From Chitinophaga sp. MM2321 (GTDB lineage Bacteria > Bacteroidota > Bacteroidia > Chitinophagales > Chitinophagaceae): a DNA stretch of 64,000 nt. The translations under genes and the position numbers were made by a program. Shown piece after piece: positions 45,985 to 55,109 of the stretch. A model generated the notes under the pieces. It was not told the origin of the DNA. It ran no database searches and saw only the letters and a list, made by a program, of their open reading frames with translations. Location of the stretch: the NCBI RefSeq assembly GCF_964033635.1, contig NZ_OZ035533.1:3410001-3474000 (forward strand), in the 5' to 3' direction. The stretch's first letter is position 1, and every line of letters starts with the position of its first letter.

Positions 45985-46848
45985 ATGGCAATGAACCACC
46001 AGGCAACCAACACACCATCAACATGGATTTTACCAGGCCACCTGAAACGCAGGCTGGAAAAGCATCCACTGGGGAAAAATCTTTTCATCACCACCATCGG
46101 CTTTTATCCGGAGATAGCTGCAAGAGAGTTTAGCGAGCTAAAAGATACCCCTGTTTACACCTTATTATATGCCGCGCATGGCAAAGGATGGTTTGAAATC
46201 GATGGGAACAAAACAGTTATTAAAACCAATCAATACCTCATCTTTCCCAAAGAAATGCCTTTCCGTGCCGGACCATCCCCGGATGATCCCTGGAGGATCT
46301 ATGCCGTACAATTCTCCGGACAGCTGGCGGATGAAATATACAGTTACCTGGGTACTGGTTTGAAGCCACGCACCATACCACCACTCGTTGGCAGGAATGC
46401 ACAGTTCGATGATATTCTTCATCACCTGGATCTCATGAACAATATTGAAAACCTGTTGTACGCCAATTTCCGTTTCCATAGTTTCCTGGGCACCTTCCGG
46501 CTGACCGTTTTCAATTACATGAAAAAAGGAGCGGATAATATCATAGAACAATGTATACAGATCATGAAACAGAAACTGGATCAGAACCTCACGCTGGCAG
46601 ACCTTTCCAGGCAAATCTGTATATCACCCTCTTATCTGTCTGCGCTTTTCAAAGAGAAAACACGCTACTCCCCTATACAGCTATTCACCTCCCTGCGCAT
46701 GCAGAAAGCCAGTCAGCTCTTGAAAGAAACCAATTTTACGATAAAAGAAATTGCGCGGGAAATGGGATACCTGGACCAATACAGTTTCTCCAGGTCATTT
46801 AAATTAATCATGGGCGTATCTCCCAAAGCGTTCAGGGATAAACGCTGA
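45985..46848 (+). CDS. AraC-family transcriptional regulator
   Basis: 287 residues. The N-terminal half is a cupin-type sensing domain (YAAHGKGWFEIDGNKTVIKTNQYLIFPKEMPF), which usually binds a sugar. The C-terminal half has the two AraC helix-turn-helix motifs (NLTLADLSRQICISPSYLSALF and FTIKEIAREMGYLDQYSFSR). A second Met two codons on is an alternative start. It is divergent from the sodium symporter and aldolase genes with a 142-base gap between them, so it probably controls them in response to the transported compound. Confidence 0.9.
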   Translation: MAMNHQATNTPSTWILPGHLKRRLEKHPLGKNLFITTIGFYPEIAAREFSELKDTPVYTLLYAAHGKGWFEIDGNKTVIKTNQYLIFPKEMPFRAGPSPDDPWRIYAVQFSGQLADEIYSYLGTGLKPRTIPPLVGRNAQFDDILHHLDLMNNIENLLYANFRFHSFLGTFRLTVFNYMKKGADNIIEQCIQIMKQKLDQNLTLADLSRQICISPSYLSALFKEKTRYSPIQLFTSLRMQKASQLLKETNFTIKEIAREMGYLDQYSFSRSFKLIMGVSPKAFRDKR

Positions 46849-46924
46849 AGTGCTGCCGGTATGGTGTAAATTATAGCTTATTTTTTATTGGATATTTTGC
46901 GGATACATCTTCAACAAAATAAAA

Positions 46925-46948
46925 ACGGACGGCTGTTACGCCGCCCGT
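46925..46948 (-). terminator. Terminator of the copper genes
   Basis: On the minus strand ACGGGCGGC-GTAACA-GCCGTCCGT, 9 bp with one G:U pair, then TTTTATTTT. It lies 8 bases past the stop of the small copper-binding gene. Because AraC ends at 46848 on the other strand it could serve that gene too, but the T run favours the minus strand. Confidence 0.85.
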
Positions 46949-46956
46949 TCAACAAA

Positions 46957-47169
46957 TTAAGCGATCTGCTCTGCCTTATATCCGGCTTTTTCTATCGCTG
47001 CTTTGATCTGCTGCTCGTTTGCCTGACCGGTAGATACTTTCAGCACTTTATCCGCACTTAACAGATCTACTTCCCAGTTATCTTTTCCTGCCAGTTCATC
47101 CAACACCGGAGTTACACTCGCTATACATCCTGAACACTTAATATTGGTTTTAAATTGTACCGTTTCCAT
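46957..47169 (-). CDS. Heavy-metal-associated domain protein, CopZ-like copper chaperone
   Basis: 70 residues, one HMA domain of ferredoxin-like fold. The metal motif is CSGCIASV (Cys13 and Cys16), where most chaperones have M-x-C-x-x-C; here the residue before is Lys-Cys. It should carry Cu(I) in the cytoplasm and hand it to the P-type ATPase, whose gene ends 33 bases upstream in the same direction. The pair is probably one operon that ends with the hairpin at 46925. Similar small proteins occur in phylum members next to CopA. Confidence 0.88.
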   Translation of the reverse strand: METVQFKTNIKCSGCIASVTPVLDELAGKDNWEVDLLSADKVLKVSTGQANEQQIKAAIEKAGYKAEQIA

Positions 47170-47202
47170 CGTATATTTTTTTTGTATGATTAATGATTGT
47201 TA

Positions 47203-49476
47203 TTATAATTTCGCGGCTTTTAACCGCAGACTGTTACTGACAACACTCACAGAACTGAGCGCCATGGCGGCTCCTGCAATCATCGGATCCAGCAGGAATC
47301 CGTTTATAGGGAATAGCACACCGGCTGCAATGGGAATACCTATAATGTTATAGATAAATGCCCAGAAAAGATTCTGTTTGATCGTGCTCACCGTTTTCCG
47401 TGACAGTTTCAATGCTTTGGGGATACTATTCAGGTCGGAAGTGATCAATGTCATTTTGGCTACGTCCATGGCAATATCAGCGCCTTTCCCCATTGCGATG
47501 CTCACATCAGCCTGCGCCAGCGCCTGTGAATCATTGATACCATCACCTACCATTGCTACCACTTTACCGGCCTGCTGCAATTCTTTTACAAAGGCAGCCT
47601 TGTAAGACGGCAATACTTCCGCCTTATAGGAGCTGATCCCCACTTTCCTGGCTACGGCAGCAGCCGTATGAGCGTTATCGCCCGTCAGCATGTACACTTC
47701 TATTCCATCGCGTTGCAACGCTGCAATGGCTTTGGAAGAAGTTGCTTTTATTTTATCCGCAATAGCTATAACAGCCTGTAAAGTGGTGCCAGCGGCAAAA
47801 TAGATGACCGTTTTGGCTTCTTCCTGTAAGGCAGCTGCCTTCGTATCCAGTTCTTTGTCTGTAACAATGTGGTTTTCATTCATCAGCTTTCTGTTACCAA
47901 CATAGTAATGCAAGCCTTCATACATACCTTTTATTCCCTGCCCCGTAATACTTTCAAAAACGTCCAGCTTTACCGGGTTCACGGCGCCTTCCTTCAGGTG
48001 GGTTACCACTGCTGCTGCAAGCGGATGTTCTGACTGCTGCTCCAGGGAGTACAGAATAGAACTACTGAGCTGAAGTGTTTTGTTATTTGTATGCCAGATG
48101 AGGTCTGTTACTACAGGTTTACCTTCCGTAATGGTGCCGGTTTTATCCAGGATGATGGCATTTACTTTATGTGCCAGTTCCAGGCTTTCAGCATCCTTTA
48201 TCAGGATATTGTTTTCCGCACCTTTACCAACACCCACCATAATTGCCGTAGGAGTAGCCAAACCAAGCGCACAGGGACAAGCAATCACCAATACCGTAAC
48301 AGCCGTAAGCAAGGCATGCGTGAAGGCGTCATCGCCTCCAAATACCATCCAGGATAAGAAAGTAAGGATAGCAATACCAATGACTACCGGAACAAAGATG
48401 CCGGCAATTTTATCTACCAGCTTTTGTACGGGCGCTTTACTGCCCTGCGCTTCCTGTACCATTTTAATGATCTGCGCCAGCATAGTATCTGCTCCTACTT
48501 TTTCCGCCCTGAACTGAAAACTGCCTTTCTGATTAATCGTTCCTGTAAAAACCTTGTCGCCGTTTCTCTTGGCAACGGGCACCGGTTCGCCGGTGATCAT
48601 GCTTTCATCAACATATGATTCTCCGCTAACCACCTTACCGTCTACAGGGATCTTTTCTCCGGGTTTTACCAGCAACAGATCCTGCACTTTCACATCGGCA
48701 ATAGGAATCTCCTGGGTATGACCGCTGTCATCTACCAGCAGCACGGTTTTCGGCTGTAAGCCAATTAATTTTTTTATGGCAGAAGAGGTATTCGATTTTG
48801 CTTTTTCTTCCAATAATTTACCCAGTGAGATAAATGCGATGACCACCGCCGCCGCTTCAAAATACACGTGGGCATGCAGTCCGCGCTGATGCCAGAACTC
48901 GGGGTAAATGGTATTAAAAGCACTAAACAACCAGGCAATACCGGTGCTTAATGCTACCAGGGTATCCATGTTTGCTTTCCCGTGCTTTGCCTGTTTCCAG
49001 GCATTTACAAAAAAGTTCCTTCCGAAGAAAAAGACAACCGGTGTTGCCAGCACCATCATAATCCAGTTACCATAAGGCATATCCATAAAGAACATCCCGA
49101 TAATAACAATGGGTGTTGACAGTACTGACGCCCAGATCGTTCTTTGTTTCACCTCCCGGTAATGACGCTGCTGCGCTTCTTCTTTCCGTTCGTCCTGGTT
49201 CTCTTTCTCAATGAGCAGATCGTAACCAACAGAGCGGACTGCACTTTGCAGTGCTTCCGGGGTGGTTTTTGTATGATCATATTCCACCCAGGCACTCTGG
49301 TTGGCAAAATTTACGCCGGCATCACCTACGCCAGGAAGGGATTTGAGCATGGATTCCACGCTAATAGCACAGGCTGCACATGTCATTTCCAGTACGGGAA
49401 ATGTTTCCTTTGTAACATCCGTCCTTTTCGTCCTGATGGCCGCAGATCCCTTTTCTACTGATATAGTTGTTGACAT
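47203..49476 (-). CDS. copA: Copper-exporting P-type ATPase (CopA-like, P1B-1)
   Basis: 757 residues. One N-terminal HMA domain with MTCAAC (Cys33, Cys36), then eight membrane helices: two extra at about 115-150 region, TGE motif in MITGEPVPV (about 293-301), CPC metal motif at 400-402 in [13 protein letters not shown], phosphorylation site Asp444 in [11 protein letters not shown] motif in SEHPLA, and [13 protein letters not shown] near 655. The CPC motif with a Tyr-Asn and Met-Ser-Ser in helices 7 and 8 ([25 protein letters not shown]) is the Cu(I) set. It should pump Cu(I) out of the cytoplasm. No CueR or CsoR regulator gene is near. Confidence 0.95.
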   Translation of the reverse strand: MSTTISVEKGSAAIRTKRTDVTKETFPVLEMTCAACAISVESMLKSLPGVGDAGVNFANQSAWVEYDHTKTTPEALQSAVRSVGYDLLIEKENQDERKEEAQQRHYREVKQRTIWASVLSTPIVIIGMFFMDMPYGNWIMMVLATPVVFFFGRNFFVNAWKQAKHGKANMDTLVALSTGIAWLFSAFNTIYPEFWHQRGLHAHVYFEAAAVVIAFISLGKLLEEKAKSNTSSAIKKLIGLQPKTVLLVDDSGHTQEIPIADVKVQDLLLVKPGEKIPVDGKVVSGESYVDESMITGEPVPVAKRNGDKVFTGTINQKGSFQFRAEKVGADTMLAQIIKMVQEAQGSKAPVQKLVDKIAGIFVPVVIGIAILTFLSWMVFGGDDAFTHALLTAVTVLVIACPCALGLATPTAIMVGVGKGAENNILIKDAESLELAHKVNAIILDKTGTITEGKPVVTDLIWHTNNKTLQLSSSILYSLEQQSEHPLAAAVVTHLKEGAVNPVKLDVFESITGQGIKGMYEGLHYYVGNRKLMNENHIVTDKELDTKAAALQEEAKTVIYFAAGTTLQAVIAIADKIKATSSKAIAALQRDGIEVYMLTGDNAHTAAAVARKVGISSYKAEVLPSYKAAFVKELQQAGKVVAMVGDGINDSQALAQADVSIAMGKGADIAMDVAKMTLITSDLNSIPKALKLSRKTVSTIKQNLFWAFIYNIIGIPIAAGVLFPINGFLLDPMIAGAAMALSSVSVVSNSLRLKAAKL

Positions 49477-49581
49477 AATTGCTGATTTCTCACAAAATTA
49501 CGCCGTATAAAGGGGGAAGGTGTTACACTATTAATATTGAATTGTATAAAATTTTAAGAAAGCTGGTCACAAGCGGTATAA

Positions 49582-50400
49582 CTAGCAGATGGCGCCGGCC
49601 AGTTGTGGATTTCCTATTACCCGCATAAACAGGTCTTCATCCAGCAGGTCTTTCACAGATTTAATAATAAAATCGGGAGAATACCCAAAATGCACCAGGT
49701 CATCTTCATGTGTTACGCCGGACAAAGTGAGTACGGTGGTAAAGCCCATTGATCCGGCTCCCAGGATATCCGTACCCATCGTATCTCCTATCATCACTGT
49801 TTCATCGGTTGTTAACTGTAATGCTTTCCTGGCCATGCGCATCATAACAGGACTGGGTTTACCAACGCTGAAAGCCTTTATACCACTGGCACATTCCAGC
49901 ATTGCTACCAGTGCTCCGCATCCTGCGCGATATTTCCCACCACCCATCGGGCAGTTAGGATCGAGGTTGGTAGCAATTAATTTGGCGCCTTTCATAATCA
50001 TATTAATCGCCTTATCAACAGATTCCAGCATGATTGTTCTGCCTTCTCCTATAATAACATAATCAGGCTGATCATCAACAATAGAATAACCTGCATTATA
50101 AAGCTCTGTAAGCAGGCCTCCTTCACCAATAACATAGGCGGTACCATTTTCCTTCTTTGACGCCAGGTACCTGGCTGTTGCCATAGCACAGGTAAAGATA
50201 TCGGTGTCATTTACCCGGAAACCCATCTTATTCAGCTTATAGCAGACATCCCTGCTGGTACGCTGGCTATTGTTTGTAAGGAACAGAAAAGGAAGTCCTT
50301 TATCCCTGAGGCCATTAATAAATTCCACAGCACCCGGAATAGGTTCGCTGCCTTTGTAGATTACTCCATCCATGTCAATAAGAAATCCCTTCTTTTTCAT
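49582..50400 (-). CDS. HAD-superfamily phosphatase, subfamily IIA (NagD-like)
   Basis: 272 residues. Motif I is IDMDGVIYKGSEPI (nucleophile Asp8, acid Asp10), motif II LFLTNNSQRT, motif III with Lys in SVGKPSPVMM, and motif IV MIGDTMGTDILGA. The C2 cap domain lies between motifs II and III (about 70-180). Proteins of this group act on nucleoside monophosphates, glycerol phosphate or sugar phosphates; the cap decides, and I cannot tell from sequence. Alone on the minus strand, 105 bases from copA. Confidence 0.9.
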   Translation of the reverse strand: MKKKGFLIDMDGVIYKGSEPIPGAVEFINGLRDKGLPFLFLTNNSQRTSRDVCYKLNKMGFRVNDTDIFTCAMATARYLASKKENGTAYVIGEGGLLTELYNAGYSIVDDQPDYVIIGEGRTIMLESVDKAINMIMKGAKLIATNLDPNCPMGGGKYRAGCGALVAMLECASGIKAFSVGKPSPVMMRMARKALQLTTDETVMIGDTMGTDILGAGSMGFTTVLTLSGVTHEDDLVHFGYSPDFIIKSVKDLLDEDLFMRVIGNPQLAGAIC

Positions 50401-50687
50401 AGCAATTCGATGTTGGTTATTTTATTAATAGATCAATAAATAATGCAAATAAAAAAACCATGGAAAGAATAAAGGCAGGAAGCTGCTTAGATGCAGCAAA
50501 GAATATTATACAGATATCATGAAGATGGATATCTCCTCTAAAGATAGTAATAAATTCCAGGATTGGAAATTATTTACAATAACGGCACCATCCTTGCGCA
50601 CCCAGTTTTCATACAACAAAGTATTAAAGAGAGACGGCTCCCTATTCCCCGAAATAATTTATCTGAATGACTATAAAAACTTCACTC

Positions 50688-51239
50688 ATGAAAAAGAACA
50701 GGCTTTCTTCCAGCTTACAAACCGGGCTGAACACACAAATGACCCAGGAGGCACTCGCAGCCCAGATATACTTGTCTTATGCTGCCTGGGCCACATCCGA
50801 AGGATTCAGTGGAATTGCCAATTTCCTTTTCCGGCATGCCAATGAAGAACGGAATCACATGATGAAATTCCTGGAATACATCATGGAAAGAGGCGCCAAG
50901 GCGGAGATAGAGGCCATACCCAAGCCTCCCAAGGATCCTACCAGTATACAAAATTGTTTTGAACAGATATTCCAGCAGGAAATCGGGAACACCGCAGGCA
51001 TTTATAAACTGGTAAAGATGAGCTTTGATGAAGGCGACTGGGCTACCTGGCATTTCCTCCAATGGTTTGTAAAAGAACAAACAGAAGAAGAAACCCTTGC
51101 ATTAAATCTGCTGGATAAGATCAAAGTTGCCGGTGGTGAAAAGGCTACCAGTGAGGCTTTGTACAACCTGGACCGCGACCTGCAAAAAGAACCGGACGAG
51201 GCAGCATTGGCCGAAACCAAATCTGCTGCCAATCCGTGA
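50688..51239 (+). CDS. Non-haem ferritin
   Basis: 183 residues from the ATG at 50688 (MKKNRLSSSLQTGLNTQMTQ); an ATG at 50667 adds seven. Four-helix bundle protein that stores iron in a 24-mer shell. Ferroxidase residues are visible: Glu in LNTQMTQEALAAQIYLSYAAW, the Glu-x-x-His of HANEERNHMMKFLEYI, and Glu/Gln in the helix KEQTEEETLALNLL. The length and the helix D region LFRHANEERNHM fit bacterial FtnA. The last ~25 residues are acidic and Ala-rich, a little longer than usual. It is a single gene; the 287 bases before it hold no other gene that I can support. Confidence 0.92.
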   Translation: MKKNRLSSSLQTGLNTQMTQEALAAQIYLSYAAWATSEGFSGIANFLFRHANEERNHMMKFLEYIMERGAKAEIEAIPKPPKDPTSIQNCFEQIFQQEIGNTAGIYKLVKMSFDEGDWATWHFLQWFVKEQTEEETLALNLLDKIKVAGGEKATSEALYNLDRDLQKEPDEAALAETKSAANP

Positions 51240-51323
51240 GTATACTGATCATCTGTTGTGGAAGTAATAACAATATCATCCACATTTTGGGTAATAATTG
51301 CGCCTGCTGCCTGGTAAGACCCT

Positions 51324-51959
51324 TTATTTTGCTTTACCGGACAGCTTCAGGTGAATATCTATGTTATGCAGGATACGCTGATCATCCGGCAGCTCAGGTG
51401 CAGCAGCGTAATCGATGCCCCATTTGGTGCGATCCACTTTTATAGCTGCTGTTACCGTTATTTTCTTTGCTGCAATGGTAATTTTTGCCGGGAAGCTGAT
51501 AGGCAAACTTTTGCCCACCATCGTGAGATTACCGGTAATGGTATAATTAGCGCCCGTCAAGTCCTCTTTGGCATCGCTGGTATAAGGCGCAACGGAAGTG
51601 ATATCGAAAGTTATCTGCGGGTATAATACCATTTTAAAAAAAGCATCAGACTGCAAGTGTTCGATCAATTGCGTTTTTAAATCCTCCGTAGGAAGATTGA
51701 AGTTCTTTATAGAGCTTAAAGGCAATACAAAGGAACCACCTTTCACTTTTCCGTTCACAACTCTTAACGCCGTACTTGCCACGCCAATGGAGCCTTCATT
51801 AAAGTAGCCTGTCATTAAATATCCTTTCCATTCTGCTACAGACGCAGCTGCATCCAGCTCATAACTGACAATGGGTTTATCATTGTCTTTTTTACAACTT
51901 CCTAATAAACCAAGGGTCAACATCATGGTGCACAGGAATTTTCCGTGTAATACTTTCAT
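51324..51959 (-). CDS. YceI-family lipoprotein
   Basis: 211 residues. The signal peptide ends in the lipobox LGLLGSC (Cys22) followed by Lys-Lys, so it is a lipoprotein. The body is a YceI lipocalin-like barrel (about 32-205: YELDAAASVAEWKGYL, GGSFVLPLSSIKNFNL, GNLTMVGKSLPISFPAKITI, WGIDYAAAPELPDD). YceI proteins bind polyisoprenoids or similar amphiphiles in the periplasm. Typical family proteins are induced under osmotic or pH stress in E. coli, but nothing in this sequence shows regulation. Convergent with the ferritin gene. Confidence 0.88.
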   Translation of the reverse strand: MKVLHGKFLCTMMLTLGLLGSCKKDNDKPIVSYELDAAASVAEWKGYLMTGYFNEGSIGVASTALRVVNGKVKGGSFVLPLSSIKNFNLPTEDLKTQLIEHLQSDAFFKMVLYPQITFDITSVAPYTSDAKEDLTGANYTITGNLTMVGKSLPISFPAKITIAAKKITVTAAIKVDRTKWGIDYAAAPELPDDQRILHNIDIHLKLSGKAK

Positions 51960-52099
51960 GGTAAATATTAATTTTTAGCACACAAAAGTAGTGCTGGCGG
52001 CGGGTTTTATTCTTAGTGAAAGAGCGGAGATTTTATTTTCAGTATTACTACGTACGTTGATTGGATGATACACTAAATATGGGAAAGATGATAGTGGGT

Positions 52100-52133
52100 T
52101 ACCAAAAAATAAAAACCACCCCGAAGGATGGCT
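52100..52133 (-). terminator. Terminator of the DUF6934/small-protein unit
   Basis: On the minus strand AGCCATCC-TTCG-GGGTGGTT, 8 bp with two G:U pairs and a stable TTCG loop, followed by TTTATTTTTT. It lies 34 bases after the stop of the small gene at 52167, which supports that gene being transcribed and the last of its unit. Confidence 0.85.
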
Positions 52134-52166
52134 TTTATAATTACATATTATACCTCATACTTGAGT

Positions 52167-52322
52167 TCAGGTTGCTTTCCATTTAAGTTTGGAAACAATT
52201 TTGTTGGCTTCTTCCAATTTTTCAGGAAACAGTACCTTTCCTGAAAACTTATCCAGGGATTTATCCCTTCTCACTTTCACCCCCATGGTTGATGCCCCTT
52301 TCAATGCTTTCTTTGTTTTCAT
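52167..52322 (-). CDS. Small basic protein, second gene of the DUF6934 pair
   Basis: 51 residues from the ATG at 52322 (MKTKKALKGASTMGVKVRRD); the frame is open upstream to 52397 but there overlaps the DUF6934 coding end, and the 10-base gap at 52323-52332 favours the short form. Lys-rich (about 25%), no membrane helix. Middle phrase LDKFSGKVLFPEKLEEANKI. I do not recognise a named family. It follows the DUF6934 gene by 10 bases and is followed by a strong terminator, so the two form a two-gene unit. The size and charge are like a small antitoxin or a nucleic-acid-binding peptide, but that is only a guess. Confidence 0.6.
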   Translation of the reverse strand: MKTKKALKGASTMGVKVRRDKSLDKFSGKVLFPEKLEEANKIVSKLKWKAT

Positions 52323-52332
52323 AATAGTAAAA

Positions 52333-52791
52333 TTAAACAATTTTCCGCTTAATAAGAAACCCGAAAAAAGCTTCCCCCTTAATGAAGGGAGCAACATAAT
52401 ATAGCCCTTTTGTCAAAATGACACCATATATCTCAAAATCACCATTAAGCTCTTCCAGGTTTATTGCTAAAGCCATCCTATAAAGCCGTGTCCGTTCGGG
52501 AGTACTGCCAGTAAAAAAAATAAACTTATCGGGATAATGTGCTGTAAATTCGTATACCGTAGCAGCAACAGTAGCTAAGATTTTATTCCTATCCTTGTTG
52601 TCATTTTTTATATGGTCATCAACTTCACCATCAGGAGTTAAATCACCAAAAGCCAGGTTATAAATAGTTGCATCCGCTGTCTCAATAAATTGGACTACTT
52701 TCTGTATTTCTCCTTTAGGTCCCTCGCTGATAAATTTAAATTCGAGCGCATCCTTTGAAATCAACAGAGGCTCATATTTTTCATATTTCAT
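52333..52791 (-). CDS. DUF6934 family protein
   Basis: 152 residues, no signal peptide. Recognised phrases are EFKFISEGPKGEIQKVVQF, YNLAFGDLTPDG, NKILATVAATVYEFTAHYPD and FTGSTPERTRLYRMALAINL, with FGFLIKRK at the end. Proteins of this kind are frequent in Bacteroidota as small accessory genes and often stand before a short gene, as here. The function is not known. The fold appears alpha/beta with a conserved STPxRTRLYR region, likely a binding or active site. AT-richer than the surrounding long genes, which fits an accessory gene. Confidence 0.8.
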   Translation of the reverse strand: MKYEKYEPLLISKDALEFKFISEGPKGEIQKVVQFIETADATIYNLAFGDLTPDGEVDDHIKNDNKDRNKILATVAATVYEFTAHYPDKFIFFTGSTPERTRLYRMALAINLEELNGDFEIYGVILTKGLYYVAPFIKGEAFFGFLIKRKIV

Positions 52792-53054
52792 TCCCTTAAC
52801 AATAATATATTTTGCAGATTATATTTCAACTACCACTTTCCATAGTCAGTATCTTCGGTTATTCCCGAACTCAATGGGCTGCGACCTTTTTATCAAATAA
52901 AATTAATTGCTTAACCTGGCCAGTTTCTTGTTAATTTGTGAAATAGATTGTATTAACAAAAACCGTCTTCAGAAATTCCTCCATAGCACTCCTGTTTCCG
53001 TACAACTACCACTCAAAAAGCTTAACTTCCATTAACATTTATACCCCATCGTTC

Positions 53055-53876
53055 ATGGACGCGTTCACCCCAGTTGTAAAAAAGCAGCTTCCTGCTGAAA
53101 CACTCCAGGTATATGTAGCTGAATATGTATTCAGGGCATTCACGGTGCCGCAAAGTCAGCCTGTTGTTAAGGCCATGCCGCTGCGCGTTAGCAGCTCTAT
53201 TGATTTCTTTTTGGGCGATCCTTTTGAAACAGTAGATTACCAGTCAAAACAAGTAGCACCATTTACACCCTGCACTATACGCGGGCCCCGTACCCATAAA
53301 AAATATACGATCTCTATCAGTGGTCGTTTTGTATCCTTTACCATAAAATTTAAACCCACCGGTTTATACCGGCTGTTAGGTATGCCTGCCAACCTTTTCT
53401 GTAACCAGGCCATCGACGGGCAATTATTATATGCCGCTTTTTTCGGAGAAATAACGGAACAACTGATGGCGTGCCGGCATATAAGTGGATGCATCCGTAT
53501 CATTGAGCCTTACTTATTACGCCTGGCAGCAAGGCAGCATAAAATATATCCCTCAAAGGCAATAGAGCAGATGACAGGGCTGATATTTACCGATAAGGCG
53601 CCCGCCAGTATCGCAGATTTCCTGCGGAAAGTATGTTTATCGGAGCGCCAGCTGGAACGGAATTTTGTAAAAGAAATAGGCACTACCCCTAAGCTGTACA
53701 GCAATATGGTACGATTTGAAAACCTGTTACGCTATAAAATGGATTTCCCCCGTCAAAACTGGACCAACTTAACCTACGAGTTTAATTACTACGATCAAAT
53801 GCACCTTATTAAAAGCTTTCAACGCTTTTTAGGCATTAATCCCGGTGACTTTGCACCGGAAGACTTTGCCCTCTAG
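53055..53876 (+). CDS. AraC-family transcriptional regulator (DUF6597-type sensor half)
   Basis: 273 residues. The N-terminal half fits the DUF6597 group: YVAEYVFRAFTVPQSQPVVK, LRVSSSIDFFLGD, CTIRGPRTHKKYTISISG, TIKFKPTGLYRLLGMP. The C-terminal half has AraC helix-turn-helix elements (PASIADFLRKVCLSERQLER and NWTNLTYEFNYYDQMHLIKS) and ends FLGINPGDF. No clear ligand. It is followed in the same direction by a lipoprotein gene 131 bases away, which it might control. Confidence 0.88.
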   Translation: MDAFTPVVKKQLPAETLQVYVAEYVFRAFTVPQSQPVVKAMPLRVSSSIDFFLGDPFETVDYQSKQVAPFTPCTIRGPRTHKKYTISISGRFVSFTIKFKPTGLYRLLGMPANLFCNQAIDGQLLYAAFFGEITEQLMACRHISGCIRIIEPYLLRLAARQHKIYPSKAIEQMTGLIFTDKAPASIADFLRKVCLSERQLERNFVKEIGTTPKLYSNMVRFENLLRYKMDFPRQNWTNLTYEFNYYDQMHLIKSFQRFLGINPGDFAPEDFAL

Positions 53877-54007
53877 TCACTCCTCTCCCGTTTTTTTGTA
53901 GAAAGATGCCGGTTTTTTACTATGAAGCCGCACCGGTCAGGATTAAATTTGCTACGGTATAATATCTCATTTAACTGATACAAGTGCAAAAAATCAATCT
54001 TATCATT

Positions 54008-54529
54008 ATGAAACCATTTTCATTACTACCGGTATTTATCTGTACACTCCTTGCCTGTAATGGTCAACAAAAAAGTAATGCAGAAAAAGTAAAGAATGAC
54101 ATACAAACCACTATGAAAGAGCATACCCCAGGTACCGTTGCTACCTCGGCCAGCGGCTATTATATGAAAGCCAAGATAGATGGGAAAGACTGGGTGGCCG
54201 TATCCATGAGACCAATAGAGGGAATAAACAGGGCGCTGGGCTACACAGAAGATGGTGGCTATATTGGCATACCGGGAATAACGAAGAAGTCGCAGGAAGG
54301 CCTTAAATTAACTCTTGGCGGAGAATATGGCGCCGACATTTATCTTCCCAACGATAAAACGCTTATAGATAAAGATGGAAACGTCATTCTGCTGGACAAA
54401 GAAAGCGGCGCAGTAGCCATTACCAAACGGGATGGAGAATGGATAGAAGGAACATTTCACTTTATTGCAGCCAGTAGTAAGTCTGATAAAAAGGTACAGA
54501 TAACAGAAGGCTCTTTCCGTATAAAATAG
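54008..54529 (+). CDS. Lipoprotein of unknown function
   Basis: 173 residues from the ATG at 54008, giving MKPFSLLPVFICTLLAC with lipidated Cys17; an ATG at 53984 adds eight residues. The mature part begins NGQQKSNAEK with a flexible acidic and basic region, then a beta-rich domain: YMKAKIDGKDWVAV, GYIGIPGITKKSQEGLKLTL, and WIEGTFHFIA, ITEGSFRIK at the end. The last part resembles the C-terminal 'GTFxF' strands of the DUF6252-type lipoproteins of the phylum. Role unknown. Probably single. Confidence 0.75.
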   Translation: MKPFSLLPVFICTLLACNGQQKSNAEKVKNDIQTTMKEHTPGTVATSASGYYMKAKIDGKDWVAVSMRPIEGINRALGYTEDGGYIGIPGITKKSQEGLKLTLGGEYGADIYLPNDKTLIDKDGNVILLDKESGAVAITKRDGEWIEGTFHFIAASSKSDKKVQITEGSFRIK

Positions 54530-54536
54530 GAAGTTG

Positions 54537-54983
54537 CTAATGTATTCCGGCAAGCGCCGTTAACATTTTCGACCATGCCCCCTTAGCTGAATCAATAAAA
54601 TCCGCCCAGTTGGCAGGCATTTCCTGCGTCAGTGTTAGCTCTGAACCCGTTCCTGCCGGGGTGATATTGATGACAACACGCGAGCTATCGGGCAGGTCCT
54701 GCCGCACTGCCCAGGTGAAGACCAGGCGATGGGGTCTGTCTATTTCAAGATATTCACCGATGTGATCAATTTCCATTCCCTTGCGGCGCACAATAAAGGA
54801 AAATGAGCCTCCAACCCGCGCATCCGTTTTAAGGCTTACAATTTCTTCGTCACGAAGTGCAGGGCCAAACATAAACCGGCTGATCATCCCGGTATCCAGC
54901 CAGGCATCAAAAACAGCTTCCGGTGATTGCGTGAAGGTTTGCGTAACAGTGGCTTTAGCAGGAAATTCTGTAGACATATCCAT
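54537..54983 (-). CDS. SRPBCC/AHSA1-family lipid- or ligand-binding protein
   Basis: 148 residues from the ATG at 54983 (MDMSTEFPAKATVTQTF); the ATG at 55049 would add 22 residues unlike the family. START-like fold with the typical phrases TVTQTFTQSPEAVFDAWLD, VGGSFSFIVRRKGMEIDHIGEYLEI, RPHRLVFTW and GTGSELTLTQEMP. In this phylum such genes often follow an ArsR-type regulator, but none is seen here. Ligand unknown. Converges with the lipoprotein gene, only 7 bases between the stops. Confidence 0.85.
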   Translation of the reverse strand: MDMSTEFPAKATVTQTFTQSPEAVFDAWLDTGMISRFMFGPALRDEEIVSLKTDARVGGSFSFIVRRKGMEIDHIGEYLEIDRPHRLVFTWAVRQDLPDSSRVVINITPAGTGSELTLTQEMPANWADFIDSAKGAWSKMLTALAGIH

Positions 54984-55064
54984 TATTGTATAAGATGAAT
55001 AAACCGGGTAACGCGACGAAGTTCGGAATTTTCTGTTAAGGGCGGACATTATGCATATAAAAAA

Positions 55065-55089
55065 AAGACCCGCGCAGTGCGCAGGTCTT
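55065..55089 (-). terminator. Terminator of the phosphoesterase gene
   Basis: On the minus strand AAGACCTGCGC-ACT-GCGCGGGTCTT, 11 bp with one T:G pair, followed directly by eight T. It lies 20 bases after the stop at 55110. It also covers the gap before the SRPBCC gene. Confidence 0.9.
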
Positions 55090-55109
55090 CAAAGTTTCGT
55101 TGCTACCTA

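Noticed and set aside
50519..50845. Open frame of 108 codons overlapping the start of the ferritin gene.
   Set aside because: The overlapping ferritin frame has full family motifs; this one has no recognised motif and overlaps it heavily.
52071..52187. Short plus-strand frame starting MGKMIVGYQKIK in the gap after YceI.
   Set aside because: It runs across the terminator hairpin of the opposite unit and into the antisense of the small gene; no start signal.
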